Origin: Croceitalea sp947503285 | GTDB taxonomy: Bacteria > Bacteroidota > Bacteroidia > Flavobacteriales > Flavobacteriaceae | Assembly: GCF_036985505.1 (NCBI RefSeq) | Contig: NZ_BTGQ01000002.1 | Coordinates: 806,001 to 870,000 of the forward strand | Length of the DNA stretch: 64,000 nt | Reading direction: 5' to 3' | Shown here: piece after piece, positions 26,398-36,146 of the stretch | Position numbering within the stretch: position 1 is the first letter of the stretch | Layout of the letters: every line of letters begins with the position of its first letter | Translations under genes and position numbers: made by a program | Notes under the pieces: generated by a model | What the model was told of the DNA's origin: nothing | The model's input: only the letters and a program-made list of their open reading frames with translations | Database searches by the model: none

Positions 26398-28116
26398 ATG
26401 TGCGATACCCATCATACTCACGATACATCACCACACAAAGGCCTTGAACACGAAGGCCACGATTTAGAACACAAAAACTGGAGCAGAAGATCTTTCATCC
26501 AAGCGTTAGGAATTGCAGGCTCGGGCTCCATGTTTTTGGGAAGTAATTTGCTTTCTGCATCTGCACCCTCACCGCTGACCTCGGCAATTGCCGCTTCAGA
26601 AACGGATAATATTTTGATATTGATTCGCTTAAATGGCGGTAATGACGGGCTTAGTACGGTCATTCCAATACAACAATACGATACGTATGCAAATGCAAGG
26701 CCCAATATTTACATTCCTGAAAGTAAAATATTGAAGCTTACTGATGATTTCGGAATTCCGACTTACATGGATTCTTTAGAACCGATGTGGGGTGAAGGCC
26801 AATTTAAGGCCGTACACGGTGTCGGTTACGAAAGTCAGAGCCTATCACATTTTACGGGTTCGGATATTTATGCCAACACCGATTTGACCTCAACGGGCTT
26901 CACGGGATTGAATACCGGTTGGATGGGAAGGCATTTCGAAGACCTCTATCCTGATTACCTTATAAATCCGCCAGAGGCCCCTGCGGCAATCCAAATCGGA
27001 AATTTATCAAACCTTGTTTTTCAAGGTGAGGAGACCAATTATGCTTTCGTAACCAATAATATCGATCAATTGGAGGAAATCGCCGAAACCGGTTTTTTCT
27101 ATGATATTGCCAATGCCCCATTTGACGATTGTATGTATGGTTACCAACTTCGCTTTTTAAGGGGCGTTGCAAATACCACTTATGAATATGCGGGCAAGAT
27201 CCATGAAGCGTACGAACGTGGTCAAAACCAAGTCGAATACCAACAAAATGGTTTTGCAAGGCAATTGGCCTTATTGGCTAGATTGATCAAAGGCAACTTG
27301 GGCACGAAGGTGTATATGATTTCGATGGGCGGATTTGACACCCATGGCAACCAGCCCCAAGCCCATGAACGCTTAATGTCGAATTTATCGATTGCCATTA
27401 ACAATTTTTACGAGGATATCGCTTTTACACAACAAGATGACAAGGTATTGAGCATGACCTTTTCAGAATTCGGACGACGTATTTTTGAAAATGGCTCAAA
27501 TGGAACGGACCACGGTAAAGCGGCTCCCACTTTATTTTTTGGTTCAGGACTCGACGGAAGTGCTTTCGTCGGCGAACATCCATCATTGGAAGCGCCCAAC
27601 GGGCGTGGAAACTTAGAATACACTATGGATTTTAGGGACTTATATGCAACTGTTTTGGCAGAATGGCTATGTGTGCCCATTGACAAAGTAGAGCAACATT
27701 TATTGGACCACCCCTATAATCCCATAAATCTAGGTTTCAATTGTAGTGGTGTTGATTTTGATGATATTGCTTATAGCGATGACCCACCTACATTGCCAGA
27801 TACCCCGCCTAGGGACGATCCAGATGCAATGGATCCCGAAGCTGAGTTGGCCAATGAGGTCATTCATAAACCCTACTATCCTACCGATAGAAACCCCCAC
27901 ATTTATTTGGAGATGCCCTTTAGCGCCCACGTTGACATTCAACTCTTCAACATTCTAGGCCAAAATGTAGGTACCGTCTTCAATGAACTGATGTTAGAGG
28001 GATCTGCAGAAATCAACATACGAGAACGTGTTAGAGGCAGTCTTTCTACAGGTAAGTACATTTATCGTATTCAGGTAGGTGAACAGCGAATGAGTAAATC
28101 GGTCATGATTATGTAA
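26398..28116 (+). CDS. DUF1501 protein with Tat-like signal and T9SS-type C-terminal domain
   Basis: The 572 residues contain a His-rich leader (about 8 His in the first 25), a twin-arginine signal (SRRSFIQALGIAGSGSMF), and the sulfatase/phosphatase-like DUF1501 core (LIRLNGGNDGLSTVIPI, SLSHFTGSDIYA, SMGGFDTHGNQ, FSEFGRR, GTDHGKA). The last 80 residues form a type-A T9SS sorting domain (VDIQLFNILGQNVGTV, LSTGKYIYRIQVG). It is therefore predicted to cross the inner membrane folded and be delivered to the surface by T9SS. Substrate unknown. Confidence 0.88.
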   Translation: MCDTHHTHDTSPHKGLEHEGHDLEHKNWSRRSFIQALGIAGSGSMFLGSNLLSASAPSPLTSAIAASETDNILILIRLNGGNDGLSTVIPIQQYDTYANARPNIYIPESKILKLTDDFGIPTYMDSLEPMWGEGQFKAVHGVGYESQSLSHFTGSDIYANTDLTSTGFTGLNTGWMGRHFEDLYPDYLINPPEAPAAIQIGNLSNLVFQGEETNYAFVTNNIDQLEEIAETGFFYDIANAPFDDCMYGYQLRFLRGVANTTYEYAGKIHEAYERGQNQVEYQQNGFARQLALLARLIKGNLGTKVYMISMGGFDTHGNQPQAHERLMSNLSIAINNFYEDIAFTQQDDKVLSMTFSEFGRRIFENGSNGTDHGKAAPTLFFGSGLDGSAFVGEHPSLEAPNGRGNLEYTMDFRDLYATVLAEWLCVPIDKVEQHLLDHPYNPINLGFNCSGVDFDDIAYSDDPPTLPDTPPRDDPDAMDPEAELANEVIHKPYYPTDRNPHIYLEMPFSAHVDIQLFNILGQNVGTVFNELMLEGSAEINIRERVRGSLSTGKYIYRIQVGEQRMSKSVMIM

Positions 28117-28138
28117 GCAATACTTGCATTATCCAGAG

Positions 28139-28199
28139 CCTCCGTTAGTGCAACCCCCCACCCCAATTCGTGGTTGCATTAGTCGGAGGTTTTATTTTT
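28139..28199 (+). terminator. Rho-independent terminator after the DUF1800/DUF1501 operon
   Basis: cctccgttagtgcaacc pairs with ggttgcattagtcggagg around an 11-nt C-rich loop. It is followed by ttttattttt. Confidence 0.85.
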
Positions 28200-28372
28200 C
28201 AGGCAAGTTTGGGTTTGTCATCGTCAGTCTTGAACTTTAACGCTTTCTTTAACTCATGTTTTGGGTCTTTGTAAACTTTGGTAACATCGTCACCTGTTTC
28301 TTTGGGCTTTTTTTCAACATCCAATACAACTTTCGAAAACTTATCAAACTTTTTGGGGTTTCCAACACTCAT
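28199..28372 (-). CDS. Small, highly charged protein (57 residues)
   Basis: The ATG complementary to 28370-28372 begins a 57-codon frame: MSVGNPKKFDKFSKVVLDVE, then KKPKETGDDVTKVY, ending KFKTDDDKPKLA. It is very rich in Lys and Asp, has no Cys or signal peptide, and is probably soluble. It fills most of the gap between the DUF1501 terminator and metG. I do not recognise it; the coding call rests on an uninterrupted frame with biased composition in an otherwise empty gap. Confidence 0.6.
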   Translation of the reverse strand: MSVGNPKKFDKFSKVVLDVEKKPKETGDDVTKVYKDPKHELKKALKFKTDDDKPKLA

Positions 28373-28528
28373 AACAACCTAGTTTTAGTTACTAAAATTT
28401 GTAAGTAAAAACTTATATTTCACTGTTTTATTCTTTAAAGGCCATATTTTTCGATATCCTACAGGGTAAATATCAAAAACCCGAATAACTATTGATTTAT
28501 TGATGGAATCGGGTCGTTTGAAATTCCC

Positions 28529-28536
28529 TATTTTTG
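28529..28536 (+). promoter_or_regulatory. Probable metG -7 box
   Basis: TATTTTTG matches TAnnTTTG exactly. No TTG lies at the usual 19-21 bp upstream. If transcription starts near 28542, the ATG at 28555 is favoured over the one at 28546. Confidence 0.45.
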
Positions 28537-28554
28537 AGCCCTAAAATGGATTTC

Positions 28555-30636
28555 ATGTCTGAAAAATCGCCTTCACGATATACCATAACGGCAGCCCTGC
28601 CCTATACCAACGGCCCTATTCATATTGGGCATTTGGCCGGCGTATATGTACCAGCCGATATTTATTCGCGATACCAACGTTTACAGGGCAACGACGTAGC
28701 TTTTATTTGTGGTAGCGACGAGCATGGGGCCGCCATCCCCATGAAAGCAAAAAAAGAAGGTGTTTCCCCGAAGGATATCATTGATAAATACCATAGTATC
28801 ATCAAACGGTCTTTTGAAGATTTTGGCATTTCCTTTGACAACTACTCGCGTACTTCGGCTCCGATTCACCATGAAACGGCATCTGGGTTCTTTAAAAAAT
28901 TACACGCACAAGGTGATTTTATCGAAGAAACCAATGAGCAATTGTTCGATGCAGAGGCACAGCAGTTCTTAGCGGATCGTTTTGTTACGGGTACCTGCCC
29001 TAGATGTGGATATGAGGAAGCCTACGGGGATCAATGTGAGAATTGCGGTTCTTCATTGAACGCTACCGATTTGATCAATCCGAAGTCAACCATTTCAGGT
29101 GCCATACCCACACTAAAGAAAACCAAACACTGGTTTTTACCATTGGACAACTATGAAGGGTTTTTAAAAAAATGGATTTTAGAAGACCATAAGAACGATT
29201 GGAAACCCAATGTCTACGGACAGTGTAAATCGTGGATCGATGAGGGTCTAAAACCCCGTGCCGTAACCCGTGATTTAGATTGGGGCATACCGGTACCTGT
29301 TGAAGGTGGGGAAGGTAAGGTGTTATACGTGTGGTTTGATGCCCCTATCGGATATATTTCCTCCACCAAAGAGTGGGCCGCTCGAGAGGGAAAAGATTGG
29401 GAACCTTATTGGAAAGAGGAAAACACCAAAATGCTACATTTTATCGGTAAAGACAATATTGTGTTTCATTGTATCATTTTCCCCAGTATGCTCAAAGCAC
29501 ATGGCGAATTTATACTGCCTGAAAACGTTCCTGCCAATGAATTTCTGAATCTAGAGGGAAACAAGCTATCCACCTCAAAAAATTGGGCCGTTTGGCTTCA
29601 TGAGTATTTGGTCGACTTTCCTGAAATGCAAGATGTATTGCGATATACCTTGACCGCTAACGCTCCTGAGACCAAGGACAACGATTTTACCTGGAAGGAC
29701 TTTCAAGCCAGAAACAACAATGAACTGGTTGCCATCTTTGGCAATTTTATCAACCGCGTGGCGGTATTGACGCATAAATATTATGATGGGGAAGTTCCAT
29801 TGCCATCCAATCTAACAGCTGTCGATAAAGAAACGCTGTCTCAAATGCAGAAATTCCCTGGGATCATTTCGAATTCCCTAGAACGTTACCGTTTTCGGGA
29901 AGCCAGCCAAGAATTATTGAACTTGGCACGTTTGGGCAACAAATACCTGGCAGACGAAGAACCATGGAAATTGATAAAAACTGATGAAGGGCGAACCAAA
30001 ACGGTCATGTTCGTAGCCCTACAGATTGCGGCTGCCTTGGCAGTATTGAGCGAACCGTTCTTACCGTTTACCGCTGCCAAATTGAAAACTATACTCGCCA
30101 TCACATCCAGCACAGTCGAGATGTCGTGGAACAATGTGGCACAAAAAGAAACCCTACTCCCAAGTGGTCACGTAATCCGTAAAAGTGAATTACTGTTCCG
30201 TAAGGTCGAAGACCAAGAAGTTGAGACACAATTGGCAAAATTGGAAGCTACAAAAAAAGCGAATGCGCAAATGAACAAAGAAACAACCCCGCAAAAAGAA
30301 ACCATCACCTTTGATGATTTTTCAAAGTTGGATATACGCGTAGGCACTATCGTCGAAGCCGAAAAAATGCCTAAAGCCAATAAACTGTTGGTGCTAAAAG
30401 TAGATACGGGCCTTGATGTGCGTACTATTGTTTCTGGTATTGCTGAAAGCTTTAAACCTGAAGAAATCGTGGGCAAACAGGTGACCGTTTTGGTGAACCT
30501 CGCCCCTAGAAAACTTCGTGGGGTCGAAAGTGAGGGCATGATTTTAATGACGGAGAATGCCGAGGGCAAATTGGTTTTCGTGAACCCGGATAAGAATATG
30601 GAGACCGTCATAAAAAATGGAGCTGCAATCAATTAG
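28555..30636 (+). CDS. metG: Methionyl-tRNA synthetase
   Basis: From the ATG at 28555 the enzyme has 693 residues; a second ATG at 28546 is possible. The HIGH motif is HIGHLAG, the zinc knuckle is CPRCGYEEAYGDQCENCG, and the KMSKS equivalent is KLSTS. The C-terminal 110 residues are a tRNA-binding OB domain (DFSKLDIRVGTIVEAEKMPK), as in homodimeric bacterial MetRS. The gene is followed at 5 bp by a hypothetical exported protein, so they may share an mRNA. Confidence 0.95.
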   Translation: MSEKSPSRYTITAALPYTNGPIHIGHLAGVYVPADIYSRYQRLQGNDVAFICGSDEHGAAIPMKAKKEGVSPKDIIDKYHSIIKRSFEDFGISFDNYSRTSAPIHHETASGFFKKLHAQGDFIEETNEQLFDAEAQQFLADRFVTGTCPRCGYEEAYGDQCENCGSSLNATDLINPKSTISGAIPTLKKTKHWFLPLDNYEGFLKKWILEDHKNDWKPNVYGQCKSWIDEGLKPRAVTRDLDWGIPVPVEGGEGKVLYVWFDAPIGYISSTKEWAAREGKDWEPYWKEENTKMLHFIGKDNIVFHCIIFPSMLKAHGEFILPENVPANEFLNLEGNKLSTSKNWAVWLHEYLVDFPEMQDVLRYTLTANAPETKDNDFTWKDFQARNNNELVAIFGNFINRVAVLTHKYYDGEVPLPSNLTAVDKETLSQMQKFPGIISNSLERYRFREASQELLNLARLGNKYLADEEPWKLIKTDEGRTKTVMFVALQIAAALAVLSEPFLPFTAAKLKTILAITSSTVEMSWNNVAQKETLLPSGHVIRKSELLFRKVEDQEVETQLAKLEATKKANAQMNKETTPQKETITFDDFSKLDIRVGTIVEAEKMPKANKLLVLKVDTGLDVRTIVSGIAESFKPEEIVGKQVTVLVNLAPRKLRGVESEGMILMTENAEGKLVFVNPDKNMETVIKNGAAIN

Positions 30637-30641
30637 ATGAT

Positions 30642-32096
30642 ATGAAGTATTTTAAAATAGTATTACCTCTATTAATTGCCACATTATCATCGGCTCAAGA
30701 ACCATTTGCGGAACTGAGTATCAAAAAATCAAAATATGGAGGAAGAGTAATCGAGAACGTCTTTACCGTTGTAAATGACGAAGATAAGACCTTTGCCATC
30801 TTCACCGACGATAATAAGGGATTTCAAAGCTCATTGATGAATTTTGAAGGAGGGGAGATCACCACCTTTTCTTCTGAAAGGCCTCCAAAAAGATATGACG
30901 AAATCATTGGTTATAATGTAGAAGGAAATGATGTTACCCTATTTTTGAAAAATCGAAAAAATAATAAGTTCGGAAGTATCCATTTTGATTTTGACTACCA
31001 AACCGCGCGCGAAGAACTATATGATTTTAAACTAAAGGATGAGATTTACCTTAAAGGATATAACCATGGTAGTCTGTTTTACCTAATTACCTTGACAAAG
31101 AAGAGTAACGACCTTAACTTTTATGTCTATCAAGGGCAAAATCAAATACAAAAAACTACCGTGGAAGTATTTGATGAAAAATTCAAAAGCAAGTCTGGAA
31201 AGATTCTAAATCTGCACGAAGTTTTGTCGCAACAGCCTAATAGCGATTTCATCAGGACTTCTTCATTTTTAAACCTTATACAAATAGATGATAGTGCACC
31301 AAATTCAATCGAAAATGTTAGTGCTAAGGCAAAGATATATTCCAAGGAAAATGGTTTTGTGCTATCTATAGAAAATCGTTCGTTCACACATCTTTTTAAT
31401 TTTTTATTGCCAGAACTGACCTACACGACCTCAACTTATGGAAAACCTGAAATCAATTCAGAATTTAGCAATAGTAATTCTTTTGTCTTTGAAAACAACA
31501 TCTATCTCATAAATGCCTCTGCGGAAGAGATGAAGTTCTCGGTCTTAGATGTAGAAACCAAAGAAATTATAAAAGAAACACATCTCAAAAAAGACGAGGA
31601 AATTCCATTTAAAAATACGCCCATCATACAAGAAGGCGGTGGCTTAAATAAGTATCGGGAAATGGAAAAGTCAACAAAACTTTTAAGAAGACTTACTAAA
31701 GAGGATATTGGTATTGCAGTGAACAAAATCGATGAAGATCATATCATCACTATTGGTTCAAAAAAAATGATTTCAACTGGTGGAGCACCGATGATGATGC
31801 CGGGTTTTGGGGCTATCCCGATAGGAGCTGTAGGAGGATTGACCGTCGCTTTTAACCCCACCTTTTTTGCCTATAATTCGTACACCAGAACAAAATCAAC
31901 CCGAATTAAATGCTTATTTGATAAAGATTTCAATCATCTTGAAGGTATTGTTCCTGATAATACCTTTGACCGGATAAAAAAAGCTGCCGATGCAATACGA
32001 AGTAAAAAAGCCGAGACTATTTTTAAGCTTGAAGATTCGTTTATCTGGGGATATTTTAATAAAACTTCAAAGGTTTATTCGTTTTATAGGTTTTAG
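30642..32096 (+). CDS. Exported hypothetical protein
   Basis: The 484 residues start with a signal peptide (MKYFKIVLPLLIATLSSAQ). No domain is recognised. The middle is beta-rich (repeated strand-turn patterns such as TFAIFTDDNKGF, SFVFENNIYLI). A Gly/Met/Pro-rich insert (GGAPMMMPGFGAIPIGAVGG) lies near residue 385. It follows metG at 5 bp, but functional linkage to tRNA charging is unlikely. Probably periplasmic. Confidence 0.62.
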   Translation: MKYFKIVLPLLIATLSSAQEPFAELSIKKSKYGGRVIENVFTVVNDEDKTFAIFTDDNKGFQSSLMNFEGGEITTFSSERPPKRYDEIIGYNVEGNDVTLFLKNRKNNKFGSIHFDFDYQTAREELYDFKLKDEIYLKGYNHGSLFYLITLTKKSNDLNFYVYQGQNQIQKTTVEVFDEKFKSKSGKILNLHEVLSQQPNSDFIRTSSFLNLIQIDDSAPNSIENVSAKAKIYSKENGFVLSIENRSFTHLFNFLLPELTYTTSTYGKPEINSEFSNSNSFVFENNIYLINASAEEMKFSVLDVETKEIIKETHLKKDEEIPFKNTPIIQEGGGLNKYREMEKSTKLLRRLTKEDIGIAVNKIDEDHIITIGSKKMISTGGAPMMMPGFGAIPIGAVGGLTVAFNPTFFAYNSYTRTKSTRIKCLFDKDFNHLEGIVPDNTFDRIKKAADAIRSKKAETIFKLEDSFIWGYFNKTSKVYSFYRF

Positions 32097-32150
32097 TGCA
32101 AAAAGACTTTTCAAGTACGAGAACAACCTTCTTTGAAACACATTGAATAC

Positions 32151-34277
32151 ATGCACCTCATTTCATACATTATTCAGAACACCCACTTAAATGAAAAGTC
32201 CGTTGAAAATACGGTCAAGCTCTTAAACGAAGATTGTACCATTCCGTTTATTTCACGCTATCGCAAAGAGTTGACCGGCAATTTAGATGAAGTAGCCGTC
32301 GGCGCAATTGTACGATATAAGGCCCAATTTGAGGCCTTGGAAAAAAGAAAGCAAGCCATTATAAAAGCTGTTGACGAGCAAGGTTTGCTGACACCAGAAC
32401 TTAAAAATAGCTTTGAAAACTGTTCAGACTTGACCAGTCTCGAAGACTTGTACCTCCCTTTTAAAAAGAGCAAAAAGACCAAAGCCGAAACGGCACGTAA
32501 AAATGGTTTGGAACCATTGGCCAAAATTATCATGGCCCAACGAGTGGACGAAATCGATTTTATCGCTTCAAAATACCTGAACAATACGGTAGACAACGAA
32601 GATGATGCCCTTGAAGGAGCCCGGCACATTATTGCCGAATGGATCAATGAACGTACCGATATTCGAAACCAGCTGCGCAACCAATTGAACCGTTTTGCCC
32701 TAATTACAACCAAAGCAGTCAAAACCATGGAAAATGATGAAAAGGCCCAAAAGTTCAGAGATTATTTTGATTGGGGAGAACCCTTGAACCGCTGCCCCTC
32801 TCATCGGTTCTTAGCGATACAACGTGCCGAAAAAGAGGGTTTTATCCGTGTTAAAATCGAATTGGACGACGAACGCGCCATCCAAAATATGGAAAGACGG
32901 TTACTAAAATCAAATAACGCCTGCACCCCACATATTGAATTGGCCATTGCCGATGCCTATAAGCGATTGCTATTGCCATCGCTATCGAATGAATTATTGA
33001 AAAAAGCAAAGGAAAAAGCGGATACTGAAGCTATTGAGGTCTTCTCGAAAAACCTAAAACAATTGTTGCTGGGGGCACCTTTGGGCGAAAAACGAATCTT
33101 GGCCATTGATCCGGGTTTTAGAACAGGTTGCAAAATCGTCTGTCTAGATGCCCAAGGCGATTTAAAACACAATGAAACCATATACCCACACGCACCACAG
33201 CACAACTCAAAAGAGGCCATCAAAAAAATAAGTTCTTTGGTAGATGCCTATAAAATCGAGGCCATAGCCATTGGTAACGGCACGGCCTCAAGGGAAACCG
33301 AGCGATTGGTAAAACGAATAGCGTTTAAAAATCCCATTGAAGTTTTCGTTGTCAGTGAAGCAGGGGCATCCATTTATTCCGCTTCCAAAATTGCAAGGGA
33401 CGAATTCCCCAATTACGATGTTACCGTGCGCGGTGCGGTTTCCATTGGGCGACGATTGGCCGACCCCTTGGCCGAGCTGGTGAAAATCGACCCCAAATCT
33501 ATTGGCGTCGGGCAATACCAACATGATGTGGATCAGACCAAGTTGAAAACATCGTTGGACACCGTAGTCGAAAGCTGCGTTAATGCCGTTGGGGTCAACA
33601 TCAATACCGCAAGTGTTCCCCTTTTGGCTTATGTATCCGGCATTGGGTCCAAATTGGCCGAAAATATCGTTGGTTATCGCAATCAGAACGGCGCATTCAA
33701 TACCAAGGAAGCTATCAAAAAAGTACCACGCTTAGGTGAAAAGGCCTTTGAACAAGGTGCTGGGTTTCTTCGCATTAAAGATGGTGAAAACCCACTTGAT
33801 GATTCGGCCGTTCACCCAGAGAGCTATGGCATTGTACAAAAAATGGCAAAAGATAAAGGATTGGCATTGGGTGAAATCTTAGGTAACAAAGAAATCTTGA
33901 AAAGTATTCCATTAGAAAATTATAAGACGACCACTATTGGGCTGCCCACCTTACAAGATATCATAGAAGAGTTGGAAAAACCTGGGTTGGACAGAAGGGA
34001 AAAAGCCAAGGTGTTTACCTTCGACCAAAACATTAAGACTATTGATGACTTGCAGATAGGGCAATTACTGCCCGGTATCGTCAATAATATTACCAACTTT
34101 GGCTGTTTTGTGGATATCGGAATCAAAGAAAGTGGTTTGATCCATATTTCAAACCTTTCCGACTCATTTGTAAAAGATGTCAATGCCCATGTCAATTTAC
34201 ACCAACAGGTTCTTGTTAAGGTCCTTGATGTTGACATCCCAAGAAAAAGAATACAATTGAAACTTCACCGATCTTAA
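32151..34277 (+). CDS. Tex family RNA-binding transcription accessory protein
   Basis: The ATG at 32151 (the upstream TTG is weaker) gives 708 residues. The Tex order is complete: N-terminal helical region (LNEDCTIPFISRYRKELTGN), YqgF-like core (RILAIDPGFRTGCKIVCLD), helix-hairpin-helix (VSGIGSKLAENIVGYRNQNG) and C-terminal S1 domain (LLPGIVNNITNFGCFVDIGI). Tex binds nucleic acid and affects transcription and toxin expression in other bacteria. It is followed at 10 bp by the histone-deacetylase-like gene. Confidence 0.94.
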   Translation: MHLISYIIQNTHLNEKSVENTVKLLNEDCTIPFISRYRKELTGNLDEVAVGAIVRYKAQFEALEKRKQAIIKAVDEQGLLTPELKNSFENCSDLTSLEDLYLPFKKSKKTKAETARKNGLEPLAKIIMAQRVDEIDFIASKYLNNTVDNEDDALEGARHIIAEWINERTDIRNQLRNQLNRFALITTKAVKTMENDEKAQKFRDYFDWGEPLNRCPSHRFLAIQRAEKEGFIRVKIELDDERAIQNMERRLLKSNNACTPHIELAIADAYKRLLLPSLSNELLKKAKEKADTEAIEVFSKNLKQLLLGAPLGEKRILAIDPGFRTGCKIVCLDAQGDLKHNETIYPHAPQHNSKEAIKKISSLVDAYKIEAIAIGNGTASRETERLVKRIAFKNPIEVFVVSEAGASIYSASKIARDEFPNYDVTVRGAVSIGRRLADPLAELVKIDPKSIGVGQYQHDVDQTKLKTSLDTVVESCVNAVGVNINTASVPLLAYVSGIGSKLAENIVGYRNQNGAFNTKEAIKKVPRLGEKAFEQGAGFLRIKDGENPLDDSAVHPESYGIVQKMAKDKGLALGEILGNKEILKSIPLENYKTTTIGLPTLQDIIEELEKPGLDRREKAKVFTFDQNIKTIDDLQIGQLLPGIVNNITNFGCFVDIGIKESGLIHISNLSDSFVKDVNAHVNLHQQVLVKVLDVDIPRKRIQLKLHRS

Positions 34278-34287
34278 AACGTATCCC

Positions 34288-35190
34288 TTGCTCAAAATAG
34301 CCTTTCATCCCATCTATAAGCATCCATTACCCGAGGGGCATCGATTTCCTATGATGAAATACGAGTTGTTACCACAACAATTGTTACACGAGGGCTCGTG
34401 TAGTTCAGAAAACTTTTTCGAACCCAGTTTTCCAGAAGACCGGCATATTCTTGCAGCACATGACGAATCATATTATAATGCGTTGAAGGGTCTCGAACTC
34501 AAACCCAGTGCTGCCCGAAAAATAGGTTTTCCGTTATCGAACGAACTGGTACAGCGTGAACGTATTATTGCCGATGGTACCATGCAATGCTGCACGTTTG
34601 CCCTTTCACATGGCATCGCAATGAATATCGCGGGGGGCACCCATCATGCCTATTCCAATCGCGGTGAGGCATTTTGTATGCTTAATGACCAGGCAATCGC
34701 AGCGCGCTATTTACAGAAGCAAGGGCTTGCCAATAAAATATTGATCGTAGACTTGGATGTACATCAGGGCAACGGTACCGCAGAAATATTTCAAGGTGAT
34801 GATTCCGTTTTTACGTTCTCTATGCACGGGGCATCCAATTATCCCTTTAAGAAGGAAGCTTCCGATTTGGATATCCCCTTGGAAAAAGGAACGAATGATG
34901 GGCACTATTTATCCATCTTGAAAGAAATTTTACCTAAACTTATTGAAAAAGAAAGTCCTGATTTTATCTTCTACCTGTGTGGCGTCGATATTTTGGAATC
35001 GGATAAATTGGGTACTTTAGGGATGACCCTTGAAGGTTGCTACGAACGAGACCGTTATGTACTACAAACCTGCAAAAATCTTCATATTCCCGTGCAATGT
35101 AGTATGGGGGGTGGCTACTCCCCTGACATAAGGATAATTGTAGAAGCCCATGCCAATACATTTCGATTGGCGCAAGATATTTTCTTTTAA
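34288..35190 (+). CDS. Histone deacetylase family (acetoin utilisation/AcuC-like) enzyme
   Basis: The start is TTG at 34288, because the conserved FHPIYKHPLPEGHRFP follows at once and no ATG precedes it. The 300-residue class has the active-site HH in AGGTHHAYSNRGEAFC, the metal ligands in VDLDVHQGNG, and GGYSPDI at the C-terminus. It deacetylates lysine or small acetylated amines with Zn. It sits in one direction with tex, 10 bp apart. Confidence 0.9.
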   Translation: MLKIAFHPIYKHPLPEGHRFPMMKYELLPQQLLHEGSCSSENFFEPSFPEDRHILAAHDESYYNALKGLELKPSAARKIGFPLSNELVQRERIIADGTMQCCTFALSHGIAMNIAGGTHHAYSNRGEAFCMLNDQAIAARYLQKQGLANKILIVDLDVHQGNGTAEIFQGDDSVFTFSMHGASNYPFKKEASDLDIPLEKGTNDGHYLSILKEILPKLIEKESPDFIFYLCGVDILESDKLGTLGMTLEGCYERDRYVLQTCKNLHIPVQCSMGGGYSPDIRIIVEAHANTFRLAQDIFF

Positions 35191-35239
35191 AGCACATCGC
35201 CATTGAAAGTTTTTATTAGCTTTCGCGACTATTTATTTT

Positions 35240-36076
35240 ATGTCTAGATTTCTTTTACTTATTGTATTGGTTTTTTCCTTTAAAGGAAGTTCCCAAAGTT
35301 TGGATTCCATACCCAAACAGGATACCAGATGGCAAATGTTCACCTACGACGTGGGTACCATGTTTACAGCTGTTGGTCATTCGTATACCCGACCGTTACA
35401 TTGGGGAGGCAAACAATGGTCCCAATTTGGCTTAGTGGCCGGTGGTACCGGATTGTTCTATCTCTTCGATGAAGATTCGTCCCGTTTTTTCAGGAATAGG
35501 CAAGAGGACGTCCCTTCGTTTATTAGGGAGTATGGGGAGTTCTATGGAAATCCTGAGAATAATTATCTTGCCACTGGTGGAGTCTACTTGGCTGGCCTTA
35601 TCACCAAAAATGAAAAACTAAGGAGAACGGGCGTACTTCTTGTAGCCTCTGCAACCTCGGCCGGCTTCTTACAACAAGTCTTAAAATCAGTGGTCGGCAG
35701 GACCAGACCGGTAGCAGGACTCGGCAAAGATACGTTTGACCCTTTCAATAGTAATAGAAATTTTCACTCCTTTCCGTCGGGCCATGCCCTTTTGGCCTTC
35801 ACAAACGCCTATGCCATTGGTAAGCAATTCAAGAATCCTTGGGTGAAGGGGGGCATATATCTTCTTGGGGCCATACCCGGTATTTCAAGGGTCTGGGACG
35901 GACAACATTGGCTAAGTGACGTAATTTTTGCCTATGCCCTAAGTATTGCCACAGTCGAATCCATAGACCGGTATTTGGATAAAAAATATGCGGAAAAGTA
36001 CAATGCCCAACAAAAAGAGGTTAGCTGGAACCTTAATTTTGGAATCAATACCGTAGGTGTCACGGCACGATTCTAA
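35240..36076 (+). CDS. PAP2-family phosphatase
   Basis: The 278 residues have an N-terminal signal (MSRFLLLIVLVFSFKGSSQ) and all three PAP2 motifs: KSVVGRTRP, SFPSGHA and SRVWDGQHWLSD. It is a membrane or periplasmic phosphatase acting on lipid phosphates or similar (phosphatidate, undecaprenyl pyrophosphate). The exact substrate cannot be told. It may be transcribed with the deacetylase gene 49 bp upstream. Confidence 0.9.
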   Translation: MSRFLLLIVLVFSFKGSSQSLDSIPKQDTRWQMFTYDVGTMFTAVGHSYTRPLHWGGKQWSQFGLVAGGTGLFYLFDEDSSRFFRNRQEDVPSFIREYGEFYGNPENNYLATGGVYLAGLITKNEKLRRTGVLLVASATSAGFLQQVLKSVVGRTRPVAGLGKDTFDPFNSNRNFHSFPSGHALLAFTNAYAIGKQFKNPWVKGGIYLLGAIPGISRVWDGQHWLSDVIFAYALSIATVESIDRYLDKKYAEKYNAQQKEVSWNLNFGINTVGVTARF

Positions 36077-36146
36077 ATACCACAAGGCATCTTAAGGATA
36101 TTACCTTCTTCATTTCGTACCTTTACAATTGAAAAATTGTATCCGT

